Shown: positions 18,039 through 27,411, counted from the first letter of the stretch. The stretch is 64,000 nucleotides of DNA from Desulfocapsa sp. (GCA_013792135.1 VMSP01000099.1:1-64000), one strand, 5' to 3'. Notes: generated from the letters alone by a model not told the origin. Made by a program: numbers and translations.

Positions 18039-19228
18039 CCCTGAAAGAGAGGTTCAACAACCTGACACCACAAAACAAAAAGGTTTTAGTCTGGTCGGTC
18101 GTCGGTCTCATTATCCTGGGAATCGCTGTTACTGGTTACAACTCCCGCGCCAAAAAAAAGGTAGAGGTTGCGGGGACAGAAAGAAACAAGACCATTCACC
18201 TTGACCCTGACATGATTGAAAAGACCATGCTCAAGGAACAGGGTCGGCAGATTGATGCTCTGAAAAAAGGTCTGAGCGATCTGACAAAAAGCCAGACCGA
18301 TTTTTTGGCTACTGAAGAGAGGAAAAACAAAGACGAAGCAAACAAAAAAATAGTTATCCCCACCCCTGAACAATTATCTCAGGGGAAACCTGTTCTTGAT
18401 GAACATGGAACGCCTGTATTTCACAATAGTCAACCAGCATCAGGTGGCCGCAACCTGGGGCCGCAACCTCAAGGTGGGGGTCGTGGCCAGCAGAAGGAAA
18501 AAAAGATCGTGGGCAAGATTTCGGTGATTTCAAACCAGGCCCCTGCCCTTCCCCAAGATGACGGTAAAAAAAAAGGTCGGACGGTCTATCTTCCACCTTC
18601 CTTCATGGAGGCGAGCCTTTTGACAGGTTTCGATGCTGCTACTTCGAGCGGTGCTAAGGGGGGCAACTCCGAACCTCTTTTGCTCCGTATCCAGACCCCA
18701 GCTGTGCTGCCAAATGACATCAAGGCCAACCTGTCCGGCTGTTTCGTTATTGCCGAGGCCGTTGGCAGGTTGGACAAAGAACGGGCCGATGTTCGTTTGG
18801 TCTCATTGTCCTGCCTATCCAACGAGGGCAGTGCTGTTATTGATACCCAGATCAAGGGCTTTGTAACAGATTCCGACTCCAAGGTTGGCCTATCTGGACG
18901 AGTAGTTTCCCGCATGGGAGCAAGCACTGCCAGGGCGATCATCGCCGGTATTTTCGGTGGAGCGGGTGAAGCATTAAAAGCAGCGGCCACCACAACCTCA
19001 ACATCCACCCTGGGTACGACCAATACTGTTGAGGCGGCAGAAATCGGTAAATATGCTCTCGGTGGTGGATTATCTGAGGGAGCGAACACCCTGCAAGATT
19101 TTTACATGGACCTGGCTAAACAAACGACTCCGGTTATCGAAGTGGCTGCTACCAAAAAGGTTACGGTTATTGTCTCGGAAGGCAAGGATTTGGAAATCAA
19201 AGAAAATAAAAGAGATCAGGAATTATGA
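18035..19228 (+). CDS. traB: T4SS scaffold protein TraB (VirB10-like)
   Basis: The protein has 397 residues. A cytoplasmic N-terminus and one transmembrane helix (about 20-36) are followed by a coiled coil (60-95) and a Gly/Pro-rich linker. The C-terminal beta-barrel domain (about 180-370) has TVYLPPSFMEASLLTGFDA, GCFVIAEAVGRLDKERA and a predicted antenna segment rich in Ala/Thr. TraB spans both membranes and transmits energy state to the outer-membrane pore. Confidence 0.9.
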   Translation: MTLKERFNNLTPQNKKVLVWSVVGLIILGIAVTGYNSRAKKKVEVAGTERNKTIHLDPDMIEKTMLKEQGRQIDALKKGLSDLTKSQTDFLATEERKNKDEANKKIVIPTPEQLSQGKPVLDEHGTPVFHNSQPASGGRNLGPQPQGGGRGQQKEKKIVGKISVISNQAPALPQDDGKKKGRTVYLPPSFMEASLLTGFDAATSSGAKGGNSEPLLLRIQTPAVLPNDIKANLSGCFVIAEAVGRLDKERADVRLVSLSCLSNEGSAVIDTQIKGFVTDSDSKVGLSGRVVSRMGASTARAIIAGIFGGAGEALKAAATTTSTSTLGTTNTVEAAEIGKYALGGGLSEGANTLQDFYMDLAKQTTPVIEVAATKKVTVIVSEGKDLEIKENKRDQEL

Positions 19229-19800
19229 TGAAATCACTGTCTGTTGTTCTCCCTTTACTGCTTCTGTTGCTCCTGTCAGGGTGCAGCGGGTTCAAAAGTG
19301 TTATCAATCCCTACGAAGAAAATTTCAAGTGCCGTACCAGGGATGACGCCGGTAAGTGTATTGATACGCCATCCGCTTACAAGGAAGCCAGATTTCCCGA
19401 TGCTGACAATGCAAGCGATACAACCTGCTCTGACACCAAGGGTAATAAGGTTCCCTGCCCTGATGCAACCAACACCCCCACAACTTGCACAGATGTCGAA
19501 GGCACAGTTGTCCCCTGCCCTCCTGCTACAACCGATGAGTCCAAGATCATTGTCACCAGAGTTTCAAAGACGAACACCAACCAGCTAACCGCTCAAAGCA
19601 ATCGGTACAAGGTACTCACGGAACTCCTGGAGGAACCGGACAAGCCAATGCTTGCGCCACCCAAGATCATGCGGGTACTGATGCTGCCCTACAAAGGAGA
19701 GAGCGATGAACTGTTCATGACCCGCTTCGTTTATTTGAAGCTGAAAGAATCTCAATGGGTGCTGACAGATATAAGTGAAAAGGCAAAGGCAATACAATGA
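19225..19800 (+). CDS. traV: T4SS outer-membrane lipoprotein TraV (VirB7-like)
   Basis: The protein has 191 residues with a lipoprotein signal and lipobox LLLSGC, followed by a motif CRTRDDAGKCIDTPSAY typical of TraV. A short tandem-like Cys-containing section occurs (DTTCSDTKGNKVPCPDA, then PTTCTDVEGTVVPCPPA), two copies of a ~19-residue unit that is not part of standard F TraV. It is the lipid-anchored component of the core ring. Confidence 0.85.
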   Translation: MMKSLSVVLPLLLLLLLSGCSGFKSVINPYEENFKCRTRDDAGKCIDTPSAYKEARFPDADNASDTTCSDTKGNKVPCPDATNTPTTCTDVEGTVVPCPPATTDESKIIVTRVSKTNTNQLTAQSNRYKVLTELLEEPDKPMLAPPKIMRVLMLPYKGESDELFMTRFVYLKLKESQWVLTDISEKAKAIQ

Positions 19801-22343
19801 GTGACTTTTTCCAACGGCTTCTCTACGGCAATACTGAATACCTGAAACACAGCGATCTGGCCAAGTTGACCAGGCGGCATCCCTTTTCTGCCTTCCTGAA
19901 CTATATCGCTTACGATCAGGAGCATGAAATCTATGTGAATCAGGACAGCACCTTTGGGATGATATGGGAGTGTTCCCCGCTTACCTACGCAGGGGAAAAG
20001 GCCATGAACTCACTCGAGGGCATTTTCAGGGCGGGTATGCCTTATGGCACTATTATTCAGTTTGTTTTACATGCTGATTCCCACATAGAACCCATCATAG
20101 AGCGGTATCGAAACAGCCGCACCAGAACAGAACCAATAATTGCCACCAATACCGAACGAGTTACTGAATTTTTACTCGAAGGGAAAAAGGGGCTGGAGGC
20201 CTGTAGCTTTATTCCAGTCAGGAATTTCCGGCTGTTTATAGCGGCTAAAATCCCTGGTAATGCGACCGGTATGCCCAAACCAGAAGAGCTTGATGATAAA
20301 AAGAAGATTGCACCGTTACTCGACATCAAGCGGCAGATCAACGAGACATTGAGAGCAGCCCAGCTTTACCCCAGGAGTCTGCCACCAGGCAACCTTATGG
20401 AATGGTTGCGGCGGTTGCTCAATACTTACCCCAAGGATTATCCAGAGCATAACTTCAATTCCTACAGCCCAAATATTCCAATTCTGAAACAGATTATCAA
20501 TGCGGATACCGTTATCAAGGAAGGTAGCGATTATATTCAAGCTGGAGACAAATACTGGTGTTGCACGACTCCCAAGAGCTTCCCCCGTGAAGTTGACCCG
20601 ATGCAGACCAATTCCCTGTTTGGCGGGATATGGGGCATTATCTCTGATGCTGACCAGATCAAGACTGATTTTCTCTATTCCTTCAATATCGTCTTTCAGA
20701 AGGGGCTGGATGTAACAATCCATGCAAAAACCAATCTGATGCTCAACCAGAAAGGGGTTGGTTCATTATCTACCCTGCTCTACCGTAAACAAGCGGAACA
20801 TATAGAGGCATCCGACGATCTGGAACATGGTGTCAAATTCCTCAAGATCATCCCTGTTTTTTGGGTGTTCTCGGACGATGTAGAAAAGGCCAGAGATTCA
20901 TGTACCCGTGTGAGACGGTTATGGGAGAATAATGGCTATGTGATGCAACGGGACAATATGGTGCTGAAAATCCTGTTTATCTCGTCTTTTCCTCTTTGTA
21001 TGTACGCTGACGGGAAGAACATAGAAAACCTGGAGCGTGATTTTACCGCGCCAGTACCTTCAATCACCCCATTGCTGCCAGTTCAGGGCGATTTTGTTGG
21101 TTCCGGCGGCACCCCGAATCTGATCTTCACTGGCCGGAAAGGGCAGTTGATTTCGTTAGACTTTTTCGCAAAAGGGGCAACCAACTTTAATTGCTTTTGC
21201 TGCGCCACATCTGGTTCCGGCAAGTCGTTTCTGGTCAACTTCATAGCCTTTAATTATTACGCTTGCGGATCCATAATCCGCATCATTGATATTGGTGGTT
21301 CTTACAAAAAAATAGCTGACATGTTGGGGGCGAGGTATCTGGATTTCTGCCCTGATTCAGATATTTGTCTTAATCCCTTCACAAACGTCATTGAGCCGGA
21401 GGAAGAATTAGCTGCGATTGCAACCGTATTCGCGCAAATGGCCTACGCCAATGCGAAAACAGGATGCGATGATGTAGAGGAAATAAATTTGTTTTACTGG
21501 GCGGTAAATTGGGCCTGGCATCAAAAAGGACAGGATGCTGATGCAAATACGGTCATGGAATTTATGAAATTATTTCCCAATGGCCCTGACATGAATCAAC
21601 ATAAAGGATCTGATTCCAACAAAGACCTGATTGCGAAAGCCAGGAAACTAGGCTTTCTCTTGATGAATTACACATCGTATGGCTTTTACGGAAAATTCTT
21701 TTGCGGCCCCAGCACCTTTGATATTCGCAATGATGAGTTTGTTGTTCTTGAGCTGGAAAACCTGAAGGTGAAACCTGATCTATACAAGGTGGTCACCATG
21801 CTCATTATCAATGCCGTGACTCAAGACCTTTACCTTTCAGATCGGTCACGGCATCGGCTTATTATTTTCGATGAAGCATGGCAGTTTCTGGATAAGTCCT
21901 CAATGCTGGCTCCAGTTGTCAACGAAGGTTACCGCAGGGCAAGAAAATACTCCGGTAGTTTTATGATTATTACTCAATCTATTCTTGATCTTGATTTGTT
22001 TGGTGAAGTTGGGACTGTAATCAAAGACAACTCGGCCTTCAAAATCTTTTTGGAATCTCCTGCTTTTGACAAAGCAAAAGACCTGAAATTGATTGATTAC
22101 GATGAGTTTTCCATGAAGCTCTTAAAAAGCATCAAGTCCAACCCTCCGTACTACTCAGAAATCTTCTTTGACACTCCCTTTGGAATTGGCCCGGCTCGTT
22201 TGATAGTCAACGATTATGCCTATTTTATCTACACCTCCAAGGCTTCTGAAATCGCCATGATCGAAGAGCGAGTTAAGTCCGGCATGACCTATCATGAGGC
22301 CATCCTGGAAATGGTCGAGTTACGGAAAGATGGTCAACTGTAA
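19797..22343 (+). CDS. traC: T4SS ATPase TraC (VirB4-like)
   Basis: This 848-residue cytoplasmic ATPase is required for pilus assembly. The N-terminal TraC domain (about 30-400) precedes a motor domain with Walker A ATSGSGKSFLVNF (about residue 470) and Walker B RLIIFDEAWQFLDK (about 690). The TrwB-like motifs after it include FMIITQSILDLD. Length and sequence match F-type TraC. It overlaps traV by 4 bp. Confidence 0.95.
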   Translation: MSDFFQRLLYGNTEYLKHSDLAKLTRRHPFSAFLNYIAYDQEHEIYVNQDSTFGMIWECSPLTYAGEKAMNSLEGIFRAGMPYGTIIQFVLHADSHIEPIIERYRNSRTRTEPIIATNTERVTEFLLEGKKGLEACSFIPVRNFRLFIAAKIPGNATGMPKPEELDDKKKIAPLLDIKRQINETLRAAQLYPRSLPPGNLMEWLRRLLNTYPKDYPEHNFNSYSPNIPILKQIINADTVIKEGSDYIQAGDKYWCCTTPKSFPREVDPMQTNSLFGGIWGIISDADQIKTDFLYSFNIVFQKGLDVTIHAKTNLMLNQKGVGSLSTLLYRKQAEHIEASDDLEHGVKFLKIIPVFWVFSDDVEKARDSCTRVRRLWENNGYVMQRDNMVLKILFISSFPLCMYADGKNIENLERDFTAPVPSITPLLPVQGDFVGSGGTPNLIFTGRKGQLISLDFFAKGATNFNCFCCATSGSGKSFLVNFIAFNYYACGSIIRIIDIGGSYKKIADMLGARYLDFCPDSDICLNPFTNVIEPEEELAAIATVFAQMAYANAKTGCDDVEEINLFYWAVNWAWHQKGQDADANTVMEFMKLFPNGPDMNQHKGSDSNKDLIAKARKLGFLLMNYTSYGFYGKFFCGPSTFDIRNDEFVVLELENLKVKPDLYKVVTMLIINAVTQDLYLSDRSRHRLIIFDEAWQFLDKSSMLAPVVNEGYRRARKYSGSFMIITQSILDLDLFGEVGTVIKDNSAFKIFLESPAFDKAKDLKLIDYDEFSMKLLKSIKSNPPYYSEIFFDTPFGIGPARLIVNDYAYFIYTSKASEIAMIEERVKSGMTYHEAILEMVELRKDGQL

Positions 22344-22932
22344 GTTTTTTATTCTCATCCTCATTTGTGGCCTTCTGCTGGCCTTTCCTGCCTATGCAAT
22401 AAATCTTGGCACCATTGGGACGACCTATCCCATAGTGGAGCCGGACCTGGTTGCAGAGATCAAGGCCAGCATTGACTATGAAAAGCTTGAAAAGGTCATG
22501 GAGGAGCACAGGCAGAATTACCAGGCAAAAGACATCTATGCCCTGCCTACAGCCAAGAGAGCCCGGACCTTTTTAGTTGATATGACCTACACCTTAGATC
22601 ACGACATCCCTGGTGAAAATGGGGAGATCATGTACCAGCGTGGGCTTACCTGGAACCCTTTGGATTATGTCTCTCCACCCGAATTGGTGGTCATCAACAG
22701 TGAGGACGCAAAGCAAGTGGAATGGTTTGAGAAGTCACCCTATTACAAGAATCGTCAAATCAAATTGCTGATCTCCGCAGGATTTGCCGCTTCCTTGATA
22801 AAGCAATTAGACAGGCCAGTCTTTTATCTGACCAAAACCATAGCTGATCGGCTGCAACTCACCGCTGCTCCTTGCGTGATTACCCAGAATGGAAAAAAGA
22901 TGATGGTGCAGGAGGTGAGGATTGATGAATAA
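22330..22932 (+). CDS. traW: T4SS protein TraW
   Basis: This 200-residue protein starts at ATG 22330, giving a signal peptide MVNCKFFILILICGLLLAFPAYA; the longer frame from 22294 would place it inside traC. The mature part contains LGTIGTTYPIVEPDLVAEI, the family N-terminal signature, and a C-terminal VFYLTKTIADRLQLTAAPCVI. TraW works with TraU and TrbC in F pilus assembly. No N-terminal TrbI fusion is present. Confidence 0.88.
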   Translation: MVNCKFFILILICGLLLAFPAYAINLGTIGTTYPIVEPDLVAEIKASIDYEKLEKVMEEHRQNYQAKDIYALPTAKRARTFLVDMTYTLDHDIPGENGEIMYQRGLTWNPLDYVSPPELVVINSEDAKQVEWFEKSPYYKNRQIKLLISAGFAASLIKQLDRPVFYLTKTIADRLQLTAAPCVITQNGKKMMVQEVRIDE

Positions 22933-23848
22933 ATACCTCCTGGCCTTAGTGCTTTTATTTTCTGCGTCTCCAGCCTTTGCTGGTGTCCTTAAATCAGGCG
23001 ATTCATGGAACCCGGGTACGGATATAAACTGGGATGATATGGACTTCAAGTTTTTAGGGATTTGTATCTGCCCAAGACCACCACCAATTTTTTACGAGGA
23101 AGGTGAGATTTACGAATATTGGGATCCGTCTTTATTCATAGATACGGTAACAGTAGCCAATTATTCTCCGTTTACGGGGTCTGGTGGAGACGCCGAGGGT
23201 TCGATTGATGACGTATTAGGCGGAAAGAACAAGTCTTCGGATGCTATATCTATTGCCGATGAGTCAACCTTCTTTCAGGCACATGCGTTTATTTTTTCGA
23301 TGCTGGATGGAAACCCTTGTGAGAATAGCGATGTTGGAGGCTGGTGGACTGAATTTGATTCAATGTGGCAGGATGATGAACTTGCAGTCACTATCACACC
23401 AGAAGCTGCATTATTCGCCAATAAAAACATGCAAATGCTTTGCATGACTGATGCGGCTTATACCAATCTGGGTTTGTCATTTGGTTGGATGCCCTGGTGT
23501 CTTGGGAGCAGCGGGTCAACCTATCCCGTAAGCGGCCATGTGGACAACGACAATATTGTTCAGGCCAGTAATACGGTAGCGGCACGGCTGATTTTCAAGC
23601 TGAATCGTCTATTCATGCTCTGCGACCCGTCTCCTGTTTGTGGCTGCGAATACACGCCGATCTGGAGAAAGGACCATTACAAGATGCACACGGCCCGGCC
23701 CGATCTTCGGGCCACCTATCTCATCGGCACAGCATCCAAGTTTTATGATTCCGGCCTTAATCCGCCATATCAAGGGATGAAGGGCTCAAATGATGAATTT
23801 CTCTGGGTGGTATTCAGGAAGGTACTCTGTTGCACTTGCTGCGAATGA
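22925..23848 (+). CDS. traU: T4SS protein TraU
   Basis: This 307-residue Cys-rich periplasmic protein has a signal peptide (1-20). Family markers include WNPGTDINWDDMDFKFLGICICPRP and MLCMTDAAYTNLGLSFGWMPWCLGSSGSTYP, with more than ten Cys in total, including a terminal CCTCCE. It is needed mainly for DNA transfer in F. ATG 22925 was chosen over the TTG three bases earlier. It overlaps traW by 8 bp. Confidence 0.9.
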   Translation: MNKYLLALVLLFSASPAFAGVLKSGDSWNPGTDINWDDMDFKFLGICICPRPPPIFYEEGEIYEYWDPSLFIDTVTVANYSPFTGSGGDAEGSIDDVLGGKNKSSDAISIADESTFFQAHAFIFSMLDGNPCENSDVGGWWTEFDSMWQDDELAVTITPEAALFANKNMQMLCMTDAAYTNLGLSFGWMPWCLGSSGSTYPVSGHVDNDNIVQASNTVAARLIFKLNRLFMLCDPSPVCGCEYTPIWRKDHYKMHTARPDLRATYLIGTASKFYDSGLNPPYQGMKGSNDEFLWVVFRKVLCCTCCE

Positions 23849-23849
23849 T

Positions 23850-24656
23850 ATGCGAAGACAAATTTCTATCATCATGCTGACCGGATTGGTTGTCGGCTTA
23901 TCGGCCTTATCGGTGCAAGGCGCTGAATCTTGTTCTGACAAGACTGTCCCTGCTTTGCCACCGGCTCTCTTGGAAAAGGCCAGGGAACAGGCTGTAATTG
24001 ACGACGAAGCAATAAAAAATGCTATGGATAAGGCCAGAGAACGGGCCAAAGCCATAACCATCCTTGAAAACAAGCATAGCGCAGCAGGGAAAAAGGCCGC
24101 TGAAGAGACGAATGCCGTTTATCGTTCCCAGGAATTTCAGGACAAGGTGAAATATTACGAACAAGGACAGGAAGACCTTCTGATACCAAGGGCAAAGAAA
24201 GAGATAAAGGAGCAGGAGAAAGGCATCCTTGCTGATTCTGAAAAGATTTATCTTTTCCTGTCGAGTTCCATACCTGAATCGTCTTTTCAGGGGTACATGG
24301 CCTACCTCGATGGAGTGCCGGAGATCGTGCCCGTCATGATGGGAATGGTAGGCGGCAGGGATAAAAAGCACAAAAAAGAGAGGATAAAATGGTGGAGCAA
24401 GGTTCTCAAAAAAGATACCACCTGCGAGGATAAACCAGAAGCACGATGTGACAAGCTCAAAGTTCCCATTACGATCAAGCCGGCCCTTTTTAGACAGTAC
24501 GAGATTACCGAAGTCCCCACCCTGATCTATGCCAGAGGCGATGAAGTTTTTCAGCTTCAAGGCGATGTGGGCATCGTTACCCTCTTGGAAACAGTTAATC
24601 AGGAAGCCAAAAGCCCAAGTCTAACTGCTTTGACAACCAAGATCAGGGAAAGATAA
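23850..24656 (+). CDS. trbC: T4SS protein TrbC (F-type, thioredoxin-like)
   Basis: The protein has about 268 residues from ATG 23850, one base after the traU stop; longer forms lie inside traU. A signal peptide precedes a charged coiled coil (about 40-130). The C-terminal TrbC_Ftype domain contains IYLFLSSSIPESSFQGYMAYL and ITEVPTLIYARGDEVFQLQGDV, with the cis-Pro of a thioredoxin fold but no CxxC. TrbC interacts with TraW in pilus assembly. Confidence 0.85.
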   Translation: MRRQISIIMLTGLVVGLSALSVQGAESCSDKTVPALPPALLEKAREQAVIDDEAIKNAMDKARERAKAITILENKHSAAGKKAAEETNAVYRSQEFQDKVKYYEQGQEDLLIPRAKKEIKEQEKGILADSEKIYLFLSSSIPESSFQGYMAYLDGVPEIVPVMMGMVGGRDKKHKKERIKWWSKVLKKDTTCEDKPEARCDKLKVPITIKPALFRQYEITEVPTLIYARGDEVFQLQGDVGIVTLLETVNQEAKSPSLTALTTKIRER

Positions 24657-25270
24657 TGAGCGACCAGAAGTTTAAAAAAGGCAGCAAGTCAGGCCATGAA
24701 GAGATTTTCAAAGCAGAGACAACTTGGTTTCACATATTCAGAGCTATGATTGTTAACGGAGATATCGCCAAGATAGGGGCGTATGCCTTGACCGTCTACA
24801 TCGTGATCAAGGGATACACCGATTTCAATACAGGTCAGGCCTTTCCATCCTTGGAGTTCATTTGTAAAAAAAGCGGAATTTCTGACAAGCAGGTGCGTCG
24901 ATCTCTGGAGATCCTGGAGGAGCATGGATACATCTCAAAACAAAAGATCGGACGAAACAATATTTATACCTTACGTGAAAAAATCGAGATGTCTGATACT
25001 GCCGGACGTCCGGTAGCTATAGCCACATGGGATTATATTCCAAATTGTATCAATGCTGCCAGGGCGGAGCTTAAGAACTTTCTTATGACCGGCAAATCAT
25101 GCGGTCAGATTGTCCATATTGACACCATAAACATGAACATCCAGATCAATCAGGGAGGCGAGAACACACAGAATAACATTGATTACCATCTTGAGAAAAT
25201 AAATGACCCGAAAACGAGAGAATTTTTGCGGCAACGAATGGCAGAATCTTCAGAAAATGAACCACAATAG
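24656..25270 (+). CDS. HTH (RepA/DnaD-like winged helix) protein inside the tra operon
   Basis: This 204-residue protein has a winged HTH of the HTH_36 type at about 40-105 (AKIGAYALTVYIVIKGYTDF, LEFICKKSGISDKQVRRSLE, LEEHGYISKQKIGRNNIYTL). This module is common in plasmid replication initiators and element regulators. The C-terminal part is polar, with an amphipathic stretch rich in Asn/Ile. It starts in a TAATG junction with trbC, so it is translated from the tra mRNA. It is followed directly by nine dyad repeats that begin at its last codons. It is the natural candidate to bind them, as initiator, partition protein or autoregulator. Confidence 0.65.
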   Translation: MSDQKFKKGSKSGHEEIFKAETTWFHIFRAMIVNGDIAKIGAYALTVYIVIKGYTDFNTGQAFPSLEFICKKSGISDKQVRRSLEILEEHGYISKQKIGRNNIYTLREKIEMSDTAGRPVAIATWDYIPNCINAARAELKNFLMTGKSCGQIVHIDTINMNIQINQGGENTQNNIDYHLEKINDPKTREFLRQRMAESSENEPQ

Positions 25271-25279
25271 CAGTCTCGA

Positions 25280-25540
25280 TCTCGGTCATATTGGCCGGGG
25301 TTTTCTTATAGCGGTCATAATGGTCGGTGTTATATGTACACCGCTCATAGAGACCGGATTCATAATACCGGTCTGTGAGACCGGGAATTTTTATGATAGC
25401 GGTCTATGGGACCGGTATTATGGCAACACCGGTCTGTGGTACCGGTATCAGGATAGCGGTCTGTGCGACCGGCAATGTATCCGATAGCGGTCTATGGGAC
25501 CGGTATTACCCCCGATTACCGGTCTCATAGACCGGTAATC
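25280..25540. repeat. Array of nine ~30-bp-spaced imperfect dyads (iteron-like)
   Basis: Nine CGGTC...GACCG-type dyads have left arms at 25283, 25312, 25342, 25369, 25400, 25430, 25457, 25488 and 25520, spaced 27-32 bp. The typical unit is ATAGCGGTCTATGGGACCGG followed by TATTA. The last copy is a perfect palindrome with 12-bp arms (25514-25525 and 25529-25540) around a 3-base centre. The first two copies are the most degenerate. Regular phasing near three helical turns suggests cooperative protein binding on one face. Iterons of a replication origin, a centromere-like site or multimeric operators are all possible. Confidence 0.85.
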
Positions 25541-25592
25541 TATATATTTAAATATAAAAAATAAAAAAAGCGCGCGCGTGCGTACACACGCG
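25541..25592. other. AT-rich tract and GC hairpin beside the dyad array
   Basis: Directly after the last dyad comes about 30 bp of almost pure A/T (25541-25569), then alternating CG with a perfect hairpin (CGCGTG at 25575-25580 and CACGCG at 25587-25592). An iteron array flanked by an AT-rich unwinding region is the layout of many plasmid origins. Function is inferred from layout only. Confidence 0.5.
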
Positions 25593-25638
25593 GTTGATCG
25601 TCATGACAAAAAAAAAATGAAAGAGCGTGAACACAATC

Positions 25639-25959
25639 ATGTCGGACAGTAACTCTGCAGAAACACCAAAAACAACTCCTGGCTATCTGGAAATAATCGT
25701 CATCACGATTCTGATCGTTGTTGGTGCGATCTGGGGATACGACCAATTCCTTGCCCAGAAGGTTTTGACCTTTGACCTCAAGGGCTATCTGCGGGAGCAA
25801 ACGGCTTTGATAAAAGCAGGTGAAATGACGGAAGAGCAATTCAAATCAAACTTGGACAGGACAGAAGCTATTCTCGATGCGGAAGCAGAAAAAAACAGAC
25901 ATGTCATACTGTTAAAAGATGTAGTGGTCCGAAATGGTAATGAGATTTCTCCCAAATAG
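25639..25959 (+). CDS. trbI: T4SS protein TrbI (F-type)
   Basis: This 106-residue protein (GTG 25627 is an alternative start) has one N-terminal transmembrane helix (IIVITILIVVGAIWGYDQF). The periplasmic part has VLTFDLKGYLREQTALIKAG and MTEEQFKSNLDRTEAILDA, matching the small F-type TrbI family. TrbI influences pilus length. It restarts the tra operon after the dyad array, and no good Shine-Dalgarno is visible. Confidence 0.75.
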   Translation: MSDSNSAETPKTTPGYLEIIVITILIVVGAIWGYDQFLAQKVLTFDLKGYLREQTALIKAGEMTEEQFKSNLDRTEAILDAEAEKNRHVILLKDVVVRNGNEISPK

Positions 25960-26479
25960 CCGGTTGACCAGCCTTCTCTTCCGGTTAACTCGCTGGGAAA
26001 AGACCGTGGCAATGGTTGTTCTGGCTGCCTTGTTGCTGGGGTCATTCCTCCCTGGACGACTCATTGTGGCAATCAGCGATTCACTCGACCATCGCCTTTT
26101 TTTCATGACAGGATTCAATCGTGATAAAATCAAAAATGGGGATTATCTCGTCTTCCAAGGGAACAAAGAGGACGTGGAGAAGCATGCCAAGCCTATGCTG
26201 AACAAAGACCTCGACCGGTTGATAAAAAAAGTAGGCTGCGCTCCCGGTGAAATGCTGACCCGTGATACTCAGGGGCAATTCTTCTGTCAGGGTGTTTTTA
26301 TCGGCAAGGCATTGAAGGCTGACAGCCTCAAGCGTCCTTTGACGCAATTTCAGTTTTCAGGGATTGTGCCAGAAAAAACCTTTTTCATGATCGGCACGAA
26401 CCCCCGCAGTTACGACAGCAAATATTTTGGATTTGTTGATGCAGATAAGATTCTTCACAAGGCATTACCGCTTTGGTAG
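25934..26479 (+). CDS. S26 signal peptidase-like protein (TraF/TrhF type)
   Basis: The protein has 181 residues, with a hydrophobic N-terminus (27-45) and a type I signal peptidase-like fold. The segment around the expected catalytic Ser reads AISDSLDHRLFFMTGF. The catalytic Lys lies in RLIKKVGCAPGEML, and the late NPRSYDSKYFGFVDADKI box is typical (SDSRYFGPV in the family). It probably matures the pilin, as in R27/SXT-type systems. It overlaps trbI by 26 bp. The exact nucleophile should be verified by alignment. Confidence 0.8.
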   Translation: MVMRFLPNSRLTSLLFRLTRWEKTVAMVVLAALLLGSFLPGRLIVAISDSLDHRLFFMTGFNRDKIKNGDYLVFQGNKEDVEKHAKPMLNKDLDRLIKKVGCAPGEMLTRDTQGQFFCQGVFIGKALKADSLKRPLTQFQFSGIVPEKTFFMIGTNPRSYDSKYFGFVDADKILHKALPLW

Positions 26480-27411
26480 CCGGCTTTAGTAACAGGATTA
26501 TTGGCAGCTGGCTGTGTTGCTGGCTTCTGGTCCTCACCATGACGACAAAGGTACTGGCCGAAGAGATCCCTTCGCCGGAACCTGCTTTCTATGAAACCTC
26601 CAAAGAAGGCTGGTTCTGGTATCACGATCCTCCTCCAGAAGTTCCGGAGGAATCTGCTAGCCCAAAAAATTCCACCATAACACGAGAGGCCGGGCCCAAG
26701 GTGTTCGAGACTAAAAACCCGTCGATGGACAAGTACACCATCCACGACATCTGGAATTTACATCCAGACGAATTTCAAGGGCTGTTGAATGGAGTGCAGA
26801 AAAAAGCAGTACAAACCCCGAATGAGAAGAACATCCTGGAATATCTGATTATGCAGGATGTAGCTCGGCGGAAGGCTCTGGCTTATGCCAATGCCACAAA
26901 ATTCGTCACTCAAAAATACAGCGATAAATTCAATATCAATCAGGTTTATCCAACAACAACACCTGGTATATCGGCCAGGGTACAGGAGCAACAAAAGGAA
27001 ATATCCAGCACCATTCTGGCTGCTCGTGAAGATCATGCCTTGCTGTTTTTTGTAGGCCAGGGCTGCGGATTCTGTGACAAGCAAGCGGCAATCCTCACTT
27101 ATTTTGTGGAAAAATACGGCTGGCAAATCAAACCCATTGATATTGGCCAGCACACCACTTTGGCGGCTCGGTTTAACATCACTACCACCCCAACCATGAT
27201 TCTCATCAAAGACGGGACAGAACAATTCATGCCGATATCAGTCGGGGTAGTAGCTCAATCAGATCTGGAGCGGAAACTGTATCAGGCCATCCGCTATCTG
27301 GGCGGAGAAACAAGCATTGATACCTTCCAGACGTATGATTACCAGAAAGGCGGCGCACTTGACCCTAATGCAATTTTAGAGACAGAAGAACAGCCCTGGA
27401 GGGAACGATAA
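26473..27411 (+). CDS. traF: T4SS protein TraF with thioredoxin motif CGFC
   Basis: The protein has 312 residues. TTG start overlaps the peptidase stop; a later ATG would lose the signal sequence (GSWLCCWLLVLTMTTKVLA). The family region includes EGWFWYHDPP, a motif near the start of mature F TraF. The thioredoxin-like C-terminal domain has LLFFVGQGCGFCDKQAAIL and the cis-Pro TTTPTMILI. The CGFC redox pair is the one carried by TrbB in the F plasmid, so one protein may serve both roles, namely assembly and disulfide isomerisation. Confidence 0.87.
   Translation: MVAGFSNRIIGSWLCCWLLVLTMTTKVLAEEIPSPEPAFYETSKEGWFWYHDPPPEVPEESASPKNSTITREAGPKVFETKNPSMDKYTIHDIWNLHPDEFQGLLNGVQKKAVQTPNEKNILEYLIMQDVARRKALAYANATKFVTQKYSDKFNINQVYPTTTPGISARVQEQQKEISSTILAAREDHALLFFVGQGCGFCDKQAAILTYFVEKYGWQIKPIDIGQHTTLAARFNITTTPTMILIKDGTEQFMPISVGVVAQSDLERKLYQAIRYLGGETSIDTFQTYDYQKGGALDPNAILETEEQPWRER

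Noticed and set aside
25270-25545. CRISPR array
   Set aside because: The regular spacing suggested it, but each unit is an imperfect dyad with very short variable intervals and no cas genes are near.
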